From Bacteroidota bacterium (GTDB taxonomy: Bacteria > Bacteroidota > Bacteroidia > J057 > JADKCL01): a DNA stretch of 64,000 nucleotides. This document shows, piece after piece, positions 1 to 10,100 of this stretch. The position numbers and the translations under genes were made by a program. Within the stretch, counting starts at the first letter, position 1, and every line of letters begins with the position of its first letter. The DNA lies in the NCBI GenBank assembly GCA_016718825.1, contig JADKCL010000024.1:1-64000 (forward strand). The letters run 5' to 3'. Below the pieces are notes generated by a model that saw only the letters and a list, made by a program, of their open reading frames with translations, had not been told where the DNA came from and did no database searches.

Positions 1-410
1 GCTTGTGCTGCAACCGTTGGCGTCGGTGATCGTGACGCTGTACGTTCCAGCCGTCAAGTTGCTGACATCCTCGGTCGTTGCGCCGTTGCTCCAGTTGAAG
101 GTGTAGGCTACACAATCTGCGCCGCCGGTGACGGTCAAGTTGATGCTGCCGTCATTCGCACCGTTGCAAGAGACATTCGTTCCGCAGACATAGGTTGCGG
201 CTACGCCGGAGCTGACGAGCAATGCTGGCTCGGTGAGTGTGAAGCTTGAACTGGTCGAACAGCCGTTCGCGTCAGTGATGGTCACGCTGTAGTTACCAGC
301 GGTCAAGTTGCTCACGTCTTCTGTCGTTGCACCGTTGCTCCAGTTGAAGGTGTAGGCTACACAATCTGCGCCGCCAGTCACCGTCAAGTTGATGCTGCCG
401 TCATTCGCGC
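1..410 (-). pseudogene. Adhesin A, C-terminal SprB-repeat fragment (runs off window)
   Basis: Open reading frame on the minus strand continuing past base 1. It encodes the SprB-repeat motifs SCNGANDGSINLTVTGG, NWSNGATTEDVSNL and ITDANGCS. It belongs to the same giant gene as the segments up to 14928, but lies in a different frame from the 384-1313 segment. At about 411-424 the repeat sequence is replaced by an unrelated stretch two bases longer than in the other units, which shifts the frame. The true C-terminus, expected to be a T9SS sorting domain by analogy with adhesin B, lies outside the window. Confidence 0.7.
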
Positions 411-1313
411 CTTAGGAAACTGACGATTCGTTCCGCAGACATAGGTTGCGGCAACACCGCTGCTGACCAACAAGGCTGGCTCGGTGAGCGTGAAGCTAGA
501 GCTGGTCGAACAGCCGTTGGCATCGGTGATCGTGACGCTGTAGTTGCCAGCGGTCAAGTTGCTGACATCTTCGGTGGTAGCACCGTTGCTCCAGTTGAAG
601 GTGTACGCCGTGCAGCTTGCGCCGCCGGTGACCGTCAAGTAGATGCTGCCGTCATTGGCACCGTTGCAAGAGACATTCGTTCCGCAGACATAGGTTGCGG
701 CTACGCCGGAACTGACCAGGAGTGCTGGCTCAGTGAGCGTGAAGATTGAACTGGTTGAACAACCGTTGGCGTCGGTGATGGTGACGCTGTAGTTGCCTGC
801 GGTCAGGTTGCTGACATCTTCGGTGGTAGCACCGTTGCTCCAGTTGAAGGTGTACGCCGTGCAGCTTGCGCCGCCGGTCACCGTCAAGTTGATGGATCCG
901 TCATTGGCACCGTTGCAGCTGACATTCGTTCCGCAGACATAGGTTGCGGCTACGCCGGAGCTGACCAGGAGGGCTGGCTCGGTGAGCGTGAAGCTTGAGC
1001 TGGTTGAACAACCGTTGGCATCGGTGATGGTGACGCTGTAGTTGCCAGCGGTCAAGTTGCTGACGTCTTCTGTCGTTGCGCCGTTGCTCCAGTTGAAGGT
1101 GTAGGCTGTGCAGCTTGCGCCGCCGGTGACCGTCAAGTTGATAGAACCGTCATTCGCGCCGTTGCAAGAGACATTCGTTCCGCAGACATAGGTTGCAGCA
1201 ACACCGCTGCTGACCAGGAGAGCTGGCTCGGTGAGCGTGAAGCTCGAGCTGGTTGTACAGCCGTTCGCATCGGTGATGGTGACGCTGTACGTTCCGGCGG
1301 TCAGGTTGCTCAC
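384..1313 (-). pseudogene. Adhesin A fragment: four SprB repeats
   Basis: A run of SprB repeats (each about 83 residues, with YVCGTNVSCNG near the start and TEDVSNLTAGNYSVTITDANGC near the end). SprB is the mobile surface adhesin of gliding Bacteroidota, and this repeat is found in many T9SS-exported adhesins. The segment is in the same frame as the next upstream piece and is separated from it only by an in-frame TGA at 1317-1319. It leaves frame at about 411-424, where the normal repeat sequence is disrupted. It is probably not an independent gene, since it has no signal peptide and starts mid-repeat. Confidence 0.7.
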
Positions 1314-2745
1314 GTCTCAACCATTGGCATCGGTGATCGTGACGCCGTAGGTGCCAGCGGTCAAGTTGCTGACATCCTCTGTTGTTGCGCCGTTGCTCCA
1401 GTTGAAGGTGTAGGCTGTGCAGCTTGCACCGCCGGTGACCGTCAAGTTGATGCTGCCGTCATTGGCACCGTTGCAAGAGACATTCGTTCCGCAGACATAA
1501 GTTGCGGCTACGCCTGAGCTGACGAGCAATGCGGGTTCGGTGAGCGTGAAGCTTGAGCTGGTTGAACAGCCATTCGCATCGGTGATGGTGACGCTGTAGT
1601 TGCCAGCGGTCAAGTTGCTCACGTCTTCTGTGGTCGCGCCGTTGCTCCAGTTGAAGGTGTAGGCTGTGCAAGATGCACCGCCGGTGACCGTCAAGTTGAT
1701 GCTGCCGTCATTGGCACCGTTGCAGCTCACGTTGGTTCCGCAGACATAAGTTGCGGCTACGCCAGAGCTGACGAGCAATGCTGGCTCGGTGAGCGTGAAG
1801 CTTGAGCTGGTTGAACAGCCGTTCGCATCGGTGATGGTGACGCTGTAGTTGCCTGCGGTGAGACCGCTGACGTCCTCGGTCGTTGCGCCGTTGCTCCAGT
1901 TGAAGGTGTAGGCTGTGCAGCTTGCACCGCCGGTGACCGTCAAGTTGATCGAGCCGTCATTGGCGCCGTTGCAAGAGACATTCGTTCCGCAGACATAGGT
2001 TGCGGCTACACCGCTGCTGACCAACAAGGCTGGCTCGGTGAGCGTGAAGCTGGAGCTGGTTGAACAGCCATTCGCATCAGTGATGGTGACGCTGTAGTTT
2101 CCAGCGGTCAAGTTACTCACGTCCTCGGTCGTTGCGCCGTTGCTCCAGTTGAAGGTGTAGGCTGTGCAGCTTGCACCGCCGGTCACCGTCAAGTTGATGC
2201 TGCCGTCATTCGCACCGTTGCAGCTCACGTTGGTTCCGCAGACATAAGTTGCGGCGACACCGGAGCTGACCAGGAGGGCTGGCTCGGTGAGCGTGAAGCT
2301 TGAGCTGGTGCTGCATCCGTTGGCGTCAGTGATGGTGACGCTGTAGTTGCCAGCGGTCAAATTGCTCACGTCTTCGGTGGTTGCGCCGTTGCTCCAATTG
2401 AAGGTGTAGGCTGTGCAAGAGGCACCGCCGGTGACCGTCAAGTTGATGCTGCCATCATTCGCGCCGTTGCAGCTCACGTTGGTTCCGCAGACATAAGTTG
2501 CGGCCACACGCTGAGCTGACCAACAATGCTGGTTCGGTGAGCGTGAAGCTGCTGCTTGTGCTGCAACCGTTGGCATCGGTGATGGTGACGCTGTAGTTGC
2601 CAGCGGTCAAGTTGCTGACATCTTCGGTCGTTGCGCCGTTGCTCCAGTTGAAGGTGTAGGCTGTGCAAGATGCGCCGCCGGTGACAGTTACGTTGATGCT
2701 TCCGTCATTCGCACCGTTGCAAGAGACATTCGTTCCGCATGCATA
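433..2745 (-). repeat. 249-bp tandem array encoding SprB repeats (ten copies here)
   Basis: The marker CCGCAGACATA (or a close variant) recurs at 182, 433, 682, 931, 1180, 1489, 1738, 1987, 2236, 2485 and 2735. Spacing is exactly 249 bases except 251 (182-433), 309 (1180-1489) and 250 (2485-2735). Each exception coincides with a frame lesion. The copies are near-identical at the DNA level, so recombination or assembly collapse is easy here. Shadow reading frames on the opposite strand are a by-product of the repeats. Confidence 0.9.
1317..2576 (-). pseudogene. Adhesin A fragment: five SprB repeats
   Basis: Real coding starts near 2510, where the reading joins from the 2455-2976 segment after a one-base insertion. 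The first roughly 20 codons above that point are out of frame. It contains near-identical SprB repeats and ends at TGA 1317-1319. Around that stop the 20-codon block from DVSNL to DANG appears twice in tandem, so the distance between equivalent points of neighbouring repeats is 309 instead of 249 bases. The stop replaces the cysteine codon at the junction. Confidence 0.7.
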
Positions 2746-2976
2746 GGTCGAAGGAACGCCACTGCTTTCCAGCAAGGCTGGTTCGATCAATTCGCCCGTT
2801 GCATAGGCCTGGCAACCATTCGCATCTGTCACAGTCACAGCCACCGCGATTGCAGGACCGCCGAAGCCGAAACGCCCAAGGTGCTCCAGTGAGGTATAAG
2901 GTGTGCATCCGCCAGCAGTGTTGGTGGGCGCGAACTGTTGCTTGCACCGTTGCAGCTCACATGCAGCCGCAAGCAT
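2455..2976 (-). pseudogene. Adhesin A fragment: SprB repeats with variant linker
   Basis: Encodes AIAVAVTVTDANGCQAYATGELIEPALLESSGVPSTYACGTN followed by one complete SprB repeat, matching the order seen in adhesin B near 26.0-26.1 kb. Its N-terminal 30 codons and the bases up to about 3020 are badly damaged: compared with adhesin B (26.1-26.3 kb) there are several indels within about 190 bases. The frame is lost again at about 2510. Confidence 0.65.
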
Positions 2977-3018
2977 AAGTACCCAAGCTGATATTCGCAG
3001 TCAACAAAGCAGGTTCGG

Positions 3019-3420
3019 TCAGACAATCGTCTCTGTGGTGAAACATCCGTTGTGATCCGTCGCAGTCACCGAATAGGTGCCTGCGGTGAGTCCGCTGATG
3101 TCCTCGCTCGTCGCGCCATTGCTCCAGATATAGTTGTAAGGAGCCGTTCCGCCATTCACCGTGTAGTCAATCGATCCGTCATTCGCCCCGAAGCAGCTCA
3201 CGTTGAATCCGCAATTGCGAACCACAGCGCTGATCGCATCGGTCATCAATGGCGGTTCGGTCAGCGTGATCGAATTCACCAGGAAGCAACCGTTTTGGTC
3301 GGTAACCGTCACCGTGTAGCTGCCTGCACCCAAGCCGGTGACCAGTTGCGTCGTCGCACCGTTGCTCCAGGCGTAGTTGTAGGCAGTTGTGCCGCCGCTG
3401 ACATTCGCGAAGAGCACCAT
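3019..3420 (-). pseudogene. Adhesin A fragment: SprB repeat pair
   Basis: Encodes SGGTTAYNYAWSNGATTQLVTGLGAGSYTVTVTDQNGC and a second repeat with VRNCGFNVSCFGANDGSIDYTVNGG, equivalent to adhesin B at about 26.35-26.7 kb. It ends in FTTETIV followed by TGA. Adhesin B continues TLTEPALL here, so about four bases are missing at 3020. The left neighbour is the damaged 2840-3010 stretch. Confidence 0.65.
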
Positions 3421-3424
3421 CGAT

Positions 3425-3718
3425 GCCGTTGCAGCTGATGTTCCATCCGCCTTGGTACACTTGCGGGATCAATGTGTTTGACAAGCTGTTTGGCGCGGTC
3501 AATGTGATGCTCGACGTCGAAGAGCAGCCGTTGGCATCGGTCACGGTCACCGTGTAGGTGCCTGCGCCGATGTTGCTCAAGTCTTCGGTCGTCGCGCCGT
3601 TGCTCCAGTTGAATGTGTAGCTCAGGCAGCTTGCACCGCCGCCGACTGCCAAGTCGATCGAACCGTCATTCGCCCCGTTGCAAGTCACGTTCCAGCCACC
3701 TTGATAGACCGGGCTTGT
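3425..3718 (-). pseudogene. Adhesin A fragment: SprB repeat in a third frame
   Basis: Between the frame breaks at about 3719 and 3425, the reading LTSPVYQGGWNVTCNGANDG, NWSNGATTEDLSNIGAGTYTVTVTDANGC and LIPQVYQGGWNISCNG is open only in another minus-strand frame. Adhesin B has the same two QGGWN repeats in the same order at 26.7-27.0 kb. The segment has no start of its own and belongs to the giant gene. Confidence 0.65.
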
Positions 3719-5418
3719 CAGGCCGATGTGAGCAATGCTGGCTCGGTAAGGGTCAATGTCGAAGTCGTCGTATTGCCGTTGAGGTCGGTGACCGTCACCG
3801 TGTAGGATCCTGCACCCAAACCATTGGCTGTGGCGGTCGTCTGACCGTTGCTCCACAAATAGGTGTAAGGCAAGCATCCGCCGGTGGTCGTTACCGTAGC
3901 GCTGCCGTTGGTGGCACCGTTGCAGGTCACGTTGTAGCCGCAAGCAACCGTCGGGCTGGCGGTTGTCGCTACCAACGGATCGTTGGTGACGGTGACCGTT
4001 GCAGCGCAAGTACTGCTGTTGCCGTTTACATCCGTCACCGTCAAGGTCACGTTGTTCACGCCCAAGTCATCGCAGGTGAATGTATTTGGATTCAACGTCG
4101 TAGTTGCAATACCGCAAGCGTCATTGCTGCCGTTGTTGATGCTGCTCGCCAATACCGCCTGACTGCCGCTGCTGCCGAGGTTGATGGTCAGGTTCTGGCA
4201 AAGCGCGATCGGCGCAATGTTGTCCTGAACCGTTACCGCTGCTGAGCAGGTGCTGCTGTTGCCGTTGACGTCAGTCACGGTGAGCATCACCGTGTTCGGG
4301 CCTGCGACATTGGCGCAGGTGAAGCTGCTGTTGTTCAGCGTGGTGCTAGCAATGCCACAAGCGTCGCTGCTGCCGTTGTTGACGGCCGAGGCGGTCGTGC
4401 TGCCATTACCGGCGCTGTTCAATTGGACCGTGACAGGCTGGCAAAGCGCGATCGGCGCGATGTTGTCCTGAACCGTTACCGCTGCAGAGCAGGTGCTGCT
4501 GTTGCCGTTGACGTCGGTCACCGTGAGGATCACCGTGTTCGGGCCAGCGACATTGGCGCAGCTGAAGCTGCTGTTGTTCAAAGTCGTCGTCGCAATGCCG
4601 CAAGCGTCGCTGCTGCCGTTGTTGACTGCCGAGGCCGTCGTGCTGCCGTTGCCGGCGCTGTTCAGTTGGACCGTGACAGGCTGGCAAAGCGCGATCGGCG
4701 CAATGTTGTCCTGAACCGTTACCGCTGCCGAACAGGTGCTGCTGTTGCCGTTGACGTCCGTCACGGTGAGGATCACCGTGTTCGGACCTGCAACGTTGGC
4801 GCAGGTGAAGCTGCTGTTGTTCAGCGTTGTGCTTGCGATTCCGCAAGCGTCTGAGCTGCCGTTGTTGACTGCCGAAGCCGTCGTGCTACCGTTGCCGGCG
4901 CTGTTCAGTTGGACTGTGACAGGCTGGCAAATGGCGATCGGCGCAACATTGTCCTGAACCGTTACCGCTGCCGAACATGTGCTGCTGTTGCCATTGACAT
5001 CGGTGACCGTGAGGATCACCGTGTTCGGACCCGCAACGTTGGCGCAAGTGAAGCTGCTGTTGTTCAGGGTCGTGGTTGCAATGCCGCAAGCATCGCTGCT
5101 TCCGTTATTCACTGCCGAAGCAGTTGTGCTGCCGTTTCCGGCGCTGTTCAATTGCACCGTCACAGGCTGGCAAAGCGCGATCGGGGCGATCAAATCTTGG
5201 ACTGTGACCGTGGCCGAACATGTGCTGCTGTTACCTGAAGCATCCGTAGCGGTGAAGACCACTGTATTGGCCCCGACGTTTGCACAGGTGAAGGTATTTG
5301 GACTTACAGTCGCGGTGAAAGGTCCGCAAGCATCAGCGGTTCCAAGCCCAACGACCGATGCGCCGATCGAACCGTTACCCAAGGCATTCAATTGAACCGA
5401 CGCATTCGTGCAAACCAC
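3718..5418 (-). pseudogene. Adhesin A fragment: HYR-like cassettes and first SprB repeat
   Basis: Five to six tandem cassettes of the form ALCQPVTVQLNSAGNGSTTA, SSDACGIATTTLNNSSFTC, VTDVNGNSSTCSAAVTVQDN (HYR-like, about 81 residues, 243 bases), then the first SprB repeat (PTVACGYNVTCNGATNG). It joins the upstream segment through a one-base deletion at about 5495. It ends at TGA 3718-3720, where one base is missing relative to the continuation LTSATTSP seen in adhesin B. Confidence 0.7.
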
Positions 5419-5438
5419 TACCGGAGGCGTTACGTCGA

Positions 5439-7175
5439 TTACCGTTGCAATCGCCGAGCAAGTAGAGGAGTTTCCGCTACCGTCGGTGATGGTGAGACCA
5501 CGGTATTCGCACCAAGATTCGCGCAGTTAAACGTATTCGGAGTCAAGCTAGCAGTGAAAACCGTACAATTGTCTCCGGAACCGAGACCAACCACCGAGGC
5601 ACCGAGCGAACCGTTGCCGGTACCATTGAGTGTTACTGTGGCATTCGAACATACCGCAGTCGGTGCGATCAAATCGCGCACTGTCACAGTTGCCGAGCAG
5701 GTGCTGCTATTGCCATTGACATCCGTCACGGTCAAAACCACCGTGTTGGCACCAAGGTTGGCGCAGGTGAAGCTGCTGTTGTTCAGTGTCGTGGTTGCAA
5801 TTCCGCAAGCGTCATTTGAACCGTTGTTGACTGCCGAGGCAGTCGTGCTGCCGTTGCCGGCGCTGTTCAAGTTCACCGTCACATTCTGGCAAATCGCATT
5901 CGGAGCTTGAACATCATTCACAGTTACCGTGAACGAACATGTCGCAGAACCGCATGGATTCGTCGCTGTGATCGTCACGGTTGTCGTTCCACGGTTGAAG
6001 GTCGAGCCGGAACCCGTACCTGTGCCTGAACCTGTGGTCGCGCCCGAAAGCGTGTAGGCAAGCGTTGGGGTCGGTGCGCCCGTAACGACAGGTGCGTAGG
6101 TGACCACCTGCGTGCAGAGGTTGAGCGCCGTATTCACGGTGATGTTGGCTGGGCAGCTGCTGAATGCAGGTGGCTGACAGCTCACTTCACCACGGACTGC
6201 GAAGTCAAATGGACTTTCGTTGCAATCGCTGTTGTTGATCAAGACGGTTGCATTGTACACGCCGAGTGGCGAGGCCAAGAAGGTCACTGTAAAGGTAGTG
6301 CTTCCACTTGGGGCCACCGTTGCAGGCAAAGTGATGCCGCCGACTGTGAAGTTCGAAGCTTGGGCGCCCGCCATCGTGATGGTCGAAACCGTCAGGTTGG
6401 AGGTGCCGCTGTTTTGAATGGTGAATGTCCTTGTGACCGGAACCGCAGGGAACGGCGTACCGAAATCGGTATGATCCGTCACTGTCGGGGTCAAGTCGCC
6501 GTCGACAATCGTCACCGAGTTGCCGGTCACGTTGATTTCAGGAGAATTGACCGTCACGTTGAAGCTGCAGGTTGCAGTTTGACCATTCGCAGCGGTCACA
6601 ACATACGTGTTCGTGGTTGTGCCGAGCGGGAAGGCAGCGCCTGAAGCAAGACCTGCGGTGCGCAATGTCGTCTGACCGGGGCAATTGTCGCTGCCCGCCG
6701 GGGTGCTGTAGCTCACCACCGCGCTGCAAAGTCCGGGGTCGTTGTTGACCGTCACGTTCGCAGGGCAAGTGATCGTCGGGAGTTGATTGTCGACGACCGT
6801 TACCGTGAATGAACAAGCAGCAGTGTTTCCAGCGACGTCCGTTGCAGTTGCATTGACCGTTGTCGTTCCCACTGCAAACGTGCTGCCGCTTGCCGGGCTG
6901 CTCACTACGCTGGAAGAACAGTTATCCGTGGTCGTTACCGTGAACGTCACCGGTGCACTGCAAGCATTCAAGGTGTTGTTCACGCTGATGTTGGCAGGGC
7001 AGGCAATCGTCGGATTGGTATTGTCTACCACCGTTACCGTTGCCGTACAGGTGCTCTGGTTGTTGTTCACGTCGCGTACCGTCAGGGTCACCGTATTCGG
7101 GCCGCGGTTGGCACAGGTGAAGCTGCTCGGGCTCACCGTCAGAGGTTGCCAAACCGCAAGCGTCTGACGAACCAT
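5439..7175 (-). pseudogene. Adhesin A fragment: HYR domains and choice-of-anchor-D domain
   Basis: In-frame coding runs from about 7142 to about 5497. In order it encodes an HYR domain (PTIACPANISVNNTLNACS), a second HYR domain, a choice-of-anchor-D module (EINVTGNSVTIVDGDLTP, then NSDCNESPFDFAVRGEVSC), a further HYR-type unit and NSAGNGSTTA cassettes. The same order occurs in adhesin B at 28.0-30.4 kb. It is separated from the 6922-14928 reading frame by an indel at about 7142. Confidence 0.7.
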
Positions 7176-10100
7176 TGTTGACCTGCGCAGCGGTTACCGT
7201 CGCATTGCCGGAGCCGTTGAGAGCTACCGTCACGTTCTGGCAGACTGCCGTTGGTGCTGTCACATCTTGGACCGTGACCGTTGCTGTGCAGGTATTCGTG
7301 TTGTTCGAACCGTCCGTAGCCGTCAAAGTGACCGTATTGGCTCCGACATTGGCGCATCCGAAGGTCGAAGGAGACACTGAAACCGTCGGGACACCGCAGT
7401 TATCCGTGCTGCCGTTGTTGACCGCTGCTGCAGTGACCGAACCCGATCCGCCTGCATTCAACTGGATCGTGACATTCCGGCAGATTGCGACCGGAGCCTG
7501 CTGATCTACAACATTCAAGTTGAAGGTACAGTTCGCTGTATTGCCGTTCACGTCGGTTGCCGTCAACGTCACCGGAGACACTCCGATCGGTGCACTGGCA
7601 AGGTAAGCGGGGCTTTGGGTGACCGAGGCCACACCGCAGTTGTCGTTGACCGTGGCTGTGTTGGTGCTTGTAATTTCAGCGGTGAAATGTGTGTCGTCGC
7701 AACCTGCGTCAAACTTCGGATCGATCGCGAAGTCGATGCGGTCTCCACAGGCAACCGTGGTAGGAACATTCAACGTGACCATCGAACCGGGGATATTCAG
7801 GTAATTCTGGATCTCCACACCGTTTTTGAAGACGCGGATGTTGGCACCATCGCCGCAAGAGGTGTTGCGGTCATAGAATTGAATCCGGATATTGACAGCT
7901 CTCGAATACGTGCTGATCCACCTGCGAACGGCCCATTTCAGGTCATTCACACCAGGGTGGCCACCATTCGCATCCAAATAAGGCGTGCTGAATGCTTGGG
8001 CGTCCTGCCATACGAATCCGGTCCAAGTTGGCAGATTCGTAAAGTTGTTGGAGGAGTTGGCGAAGTATTGACCGTAGAACCAGTTGCGATAGCCTTGGCC
8101 GCCGAAGAAGTCCGTGCTGCTGTTGGTGATCAATGTCGTGCCCGTCGTGATGAAATTCGGAACCGTTGCCTGGCAGAATCCATCCGCACACATCGTGACC
8201 GGAGCAGGGCAAACGATCGTAGGAGGTGTATTGTCACGTGTGATCACGACATCATCCTGCGAATCCGCGCAAAGACCATTCAACAAGGTCCAGCGGAAGG
8301 TATTCGGTCCGACACCCAAACCTGTGACTCCCGAAGTCGGGCTCGTAGGTGTGGTGACCGTGCCGGTGCCGCTGACCAAGGTCCAGGTGCCGCCACCTGT
8401 CGTTGGAGTATTACCCGCCAAAGTCGCAGTTGTGGTACAAACCGATTGATCAGGTCCTGCATTCGAAGCTGTGAATTGATTGACCGTTACCGTCACCGTC
8501 GCACAGTTGGTCGTATTACAAGTGCCTTGAGCGCGGACGAAATAGGTCGTCGTGGTTGTCGGGGTCACCGTAACCGAAGGACCGGTTCCCACCAACGTGG
8601 TTCCGCAGCTTCCCGAATACCAGTTGTAAACCGCGCCGGTTCCCAAAATGCCACCCACTTGTGTGAGCATTGTCGGGGTTCCGTTGCAAACCGTGGTCGT
8701 TCCGGAGATACTGGAAGGTTGGGTCGAACCCGTGTTGATCGTGATCACCACATCGTCCGTCGAAGGCAAACAAGGTGCATTCGAAATCGTCCAGCGCAGG
8801 GTGTACGTGTTTCCGGCCACGCCCGTGAAGGCCGAGGTCGGGCTCGAGGCCGTTGCGATCGAGCCGCCAGCGCCCGAAATGATGCTCCATGCACCGGTAC
8901 CGTTGGTTGGGGTGTTAGCCGCCAAGTTCGTGGTCGTCGCGCAGACAGCCTGGTCAGGTCCGGCATTGGCGATCGTTGTAGCAGGCGTTACCGTGATGGT
9001 GCCGGTGGCTGTCGAAGTACAGCCTGCCAAGCTCGTCACCGTTACCGTGTAAGTCGTGGTAACCGATGGCGAAACCGTCAACGTTGCAGTCGTTGCACCA
9101 GTGTTCCAAGCGTAAGTCGCTCCACCAGAGGCAGTCAGCGTCGCAGAGGATCCGACGCAGATATTGGTGCTGCCTGTAACAACAGCCACTGGCAACGGAT
9201 TGACTGTCACCGTGCGCGTTGCAGTCGAAGTGCAACCGGCGCCGCTGGTAACTGTGACGGTGTAGGTTGTCGTTGCCGTCGGATTCACCGAAATGGAAGC
9301 TGAGGTTGAACCCGTGCTCCATAGATATGTGCCACCGCCCGAGGCGGTCAACGTTGTGGATTGACCGGTACAGATGGTGTTGGTGCCAGCGATCGCTGCA
9401 ACTGGAAGTGGATTGACCGTCACCGTGCCAGATGCAGTTGCTGTGCAACCTGCACCGCTTGTCACCGTCACAGTGTACGTCGTCGTCGATGTTGGATTCA
9501 CAGAAATGGAAGCGGTAGTCGCACCGGTATTCCAGAGATACGTGCCACCGCCAGAAGCCGTAATTGTAGCCGTTTGGCCGTTGCAAATCGTTGCGCTCGT
9601 AGCGGCTGCGGCTGGCAATGGATTGACGGTCACCGTGCCTGTCGCATTAACTGAACCGCAACCACCTGTCAAGGGGATGCTGTAGTTAAACGTACCTGCT
9701 ACTGTTGGCGTACCGCTGATGGTGATTGTATTCGAAGCCCAAACTGCGGTCACACCTGCAGGCAAACCCGTTGCTGCGCCGATGCCGGTCGCACCGGTTG
9801 TCGTGTGTGTCATATTCGGCGACAATGCCGTGTTGACGCAACGTGTCTGCGGGGTTGAGGCAGTAACCGTGTTGTTGGGGGTAACCGTAATCGTGCCGGT
9901 TGCATTCACCGCACCGCAACCACCTGTCAAGGGGATCGAGTAGTTGAATGTACCTGCAACAGTAGGTGTACCGCTGATGGTAATCGTATTCGAAGCCCAA
10001 GTAGCAGTCACGCCAGTTGGCAAGCCCGTTGCTGCGCCGATGCCGGTTGCTCCGGTTGTCGTATGCGTCATATTCGGCGAAAGTGCCGTATTGATGCAAC

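Noticed and set aside
1..2760. CRISPR array
   Set aside because: The 249-base repeats are coding SprB units with no unique spacers; no cas genes in the window.
7615..9303. Long plus-strand open frame (562 codons) opposite adhesin A
   Set aside because: Arg/Cys/Ser-rich low-complexity translation mirroring the Ig/PKD repeats on the minus strand; no start context or family.
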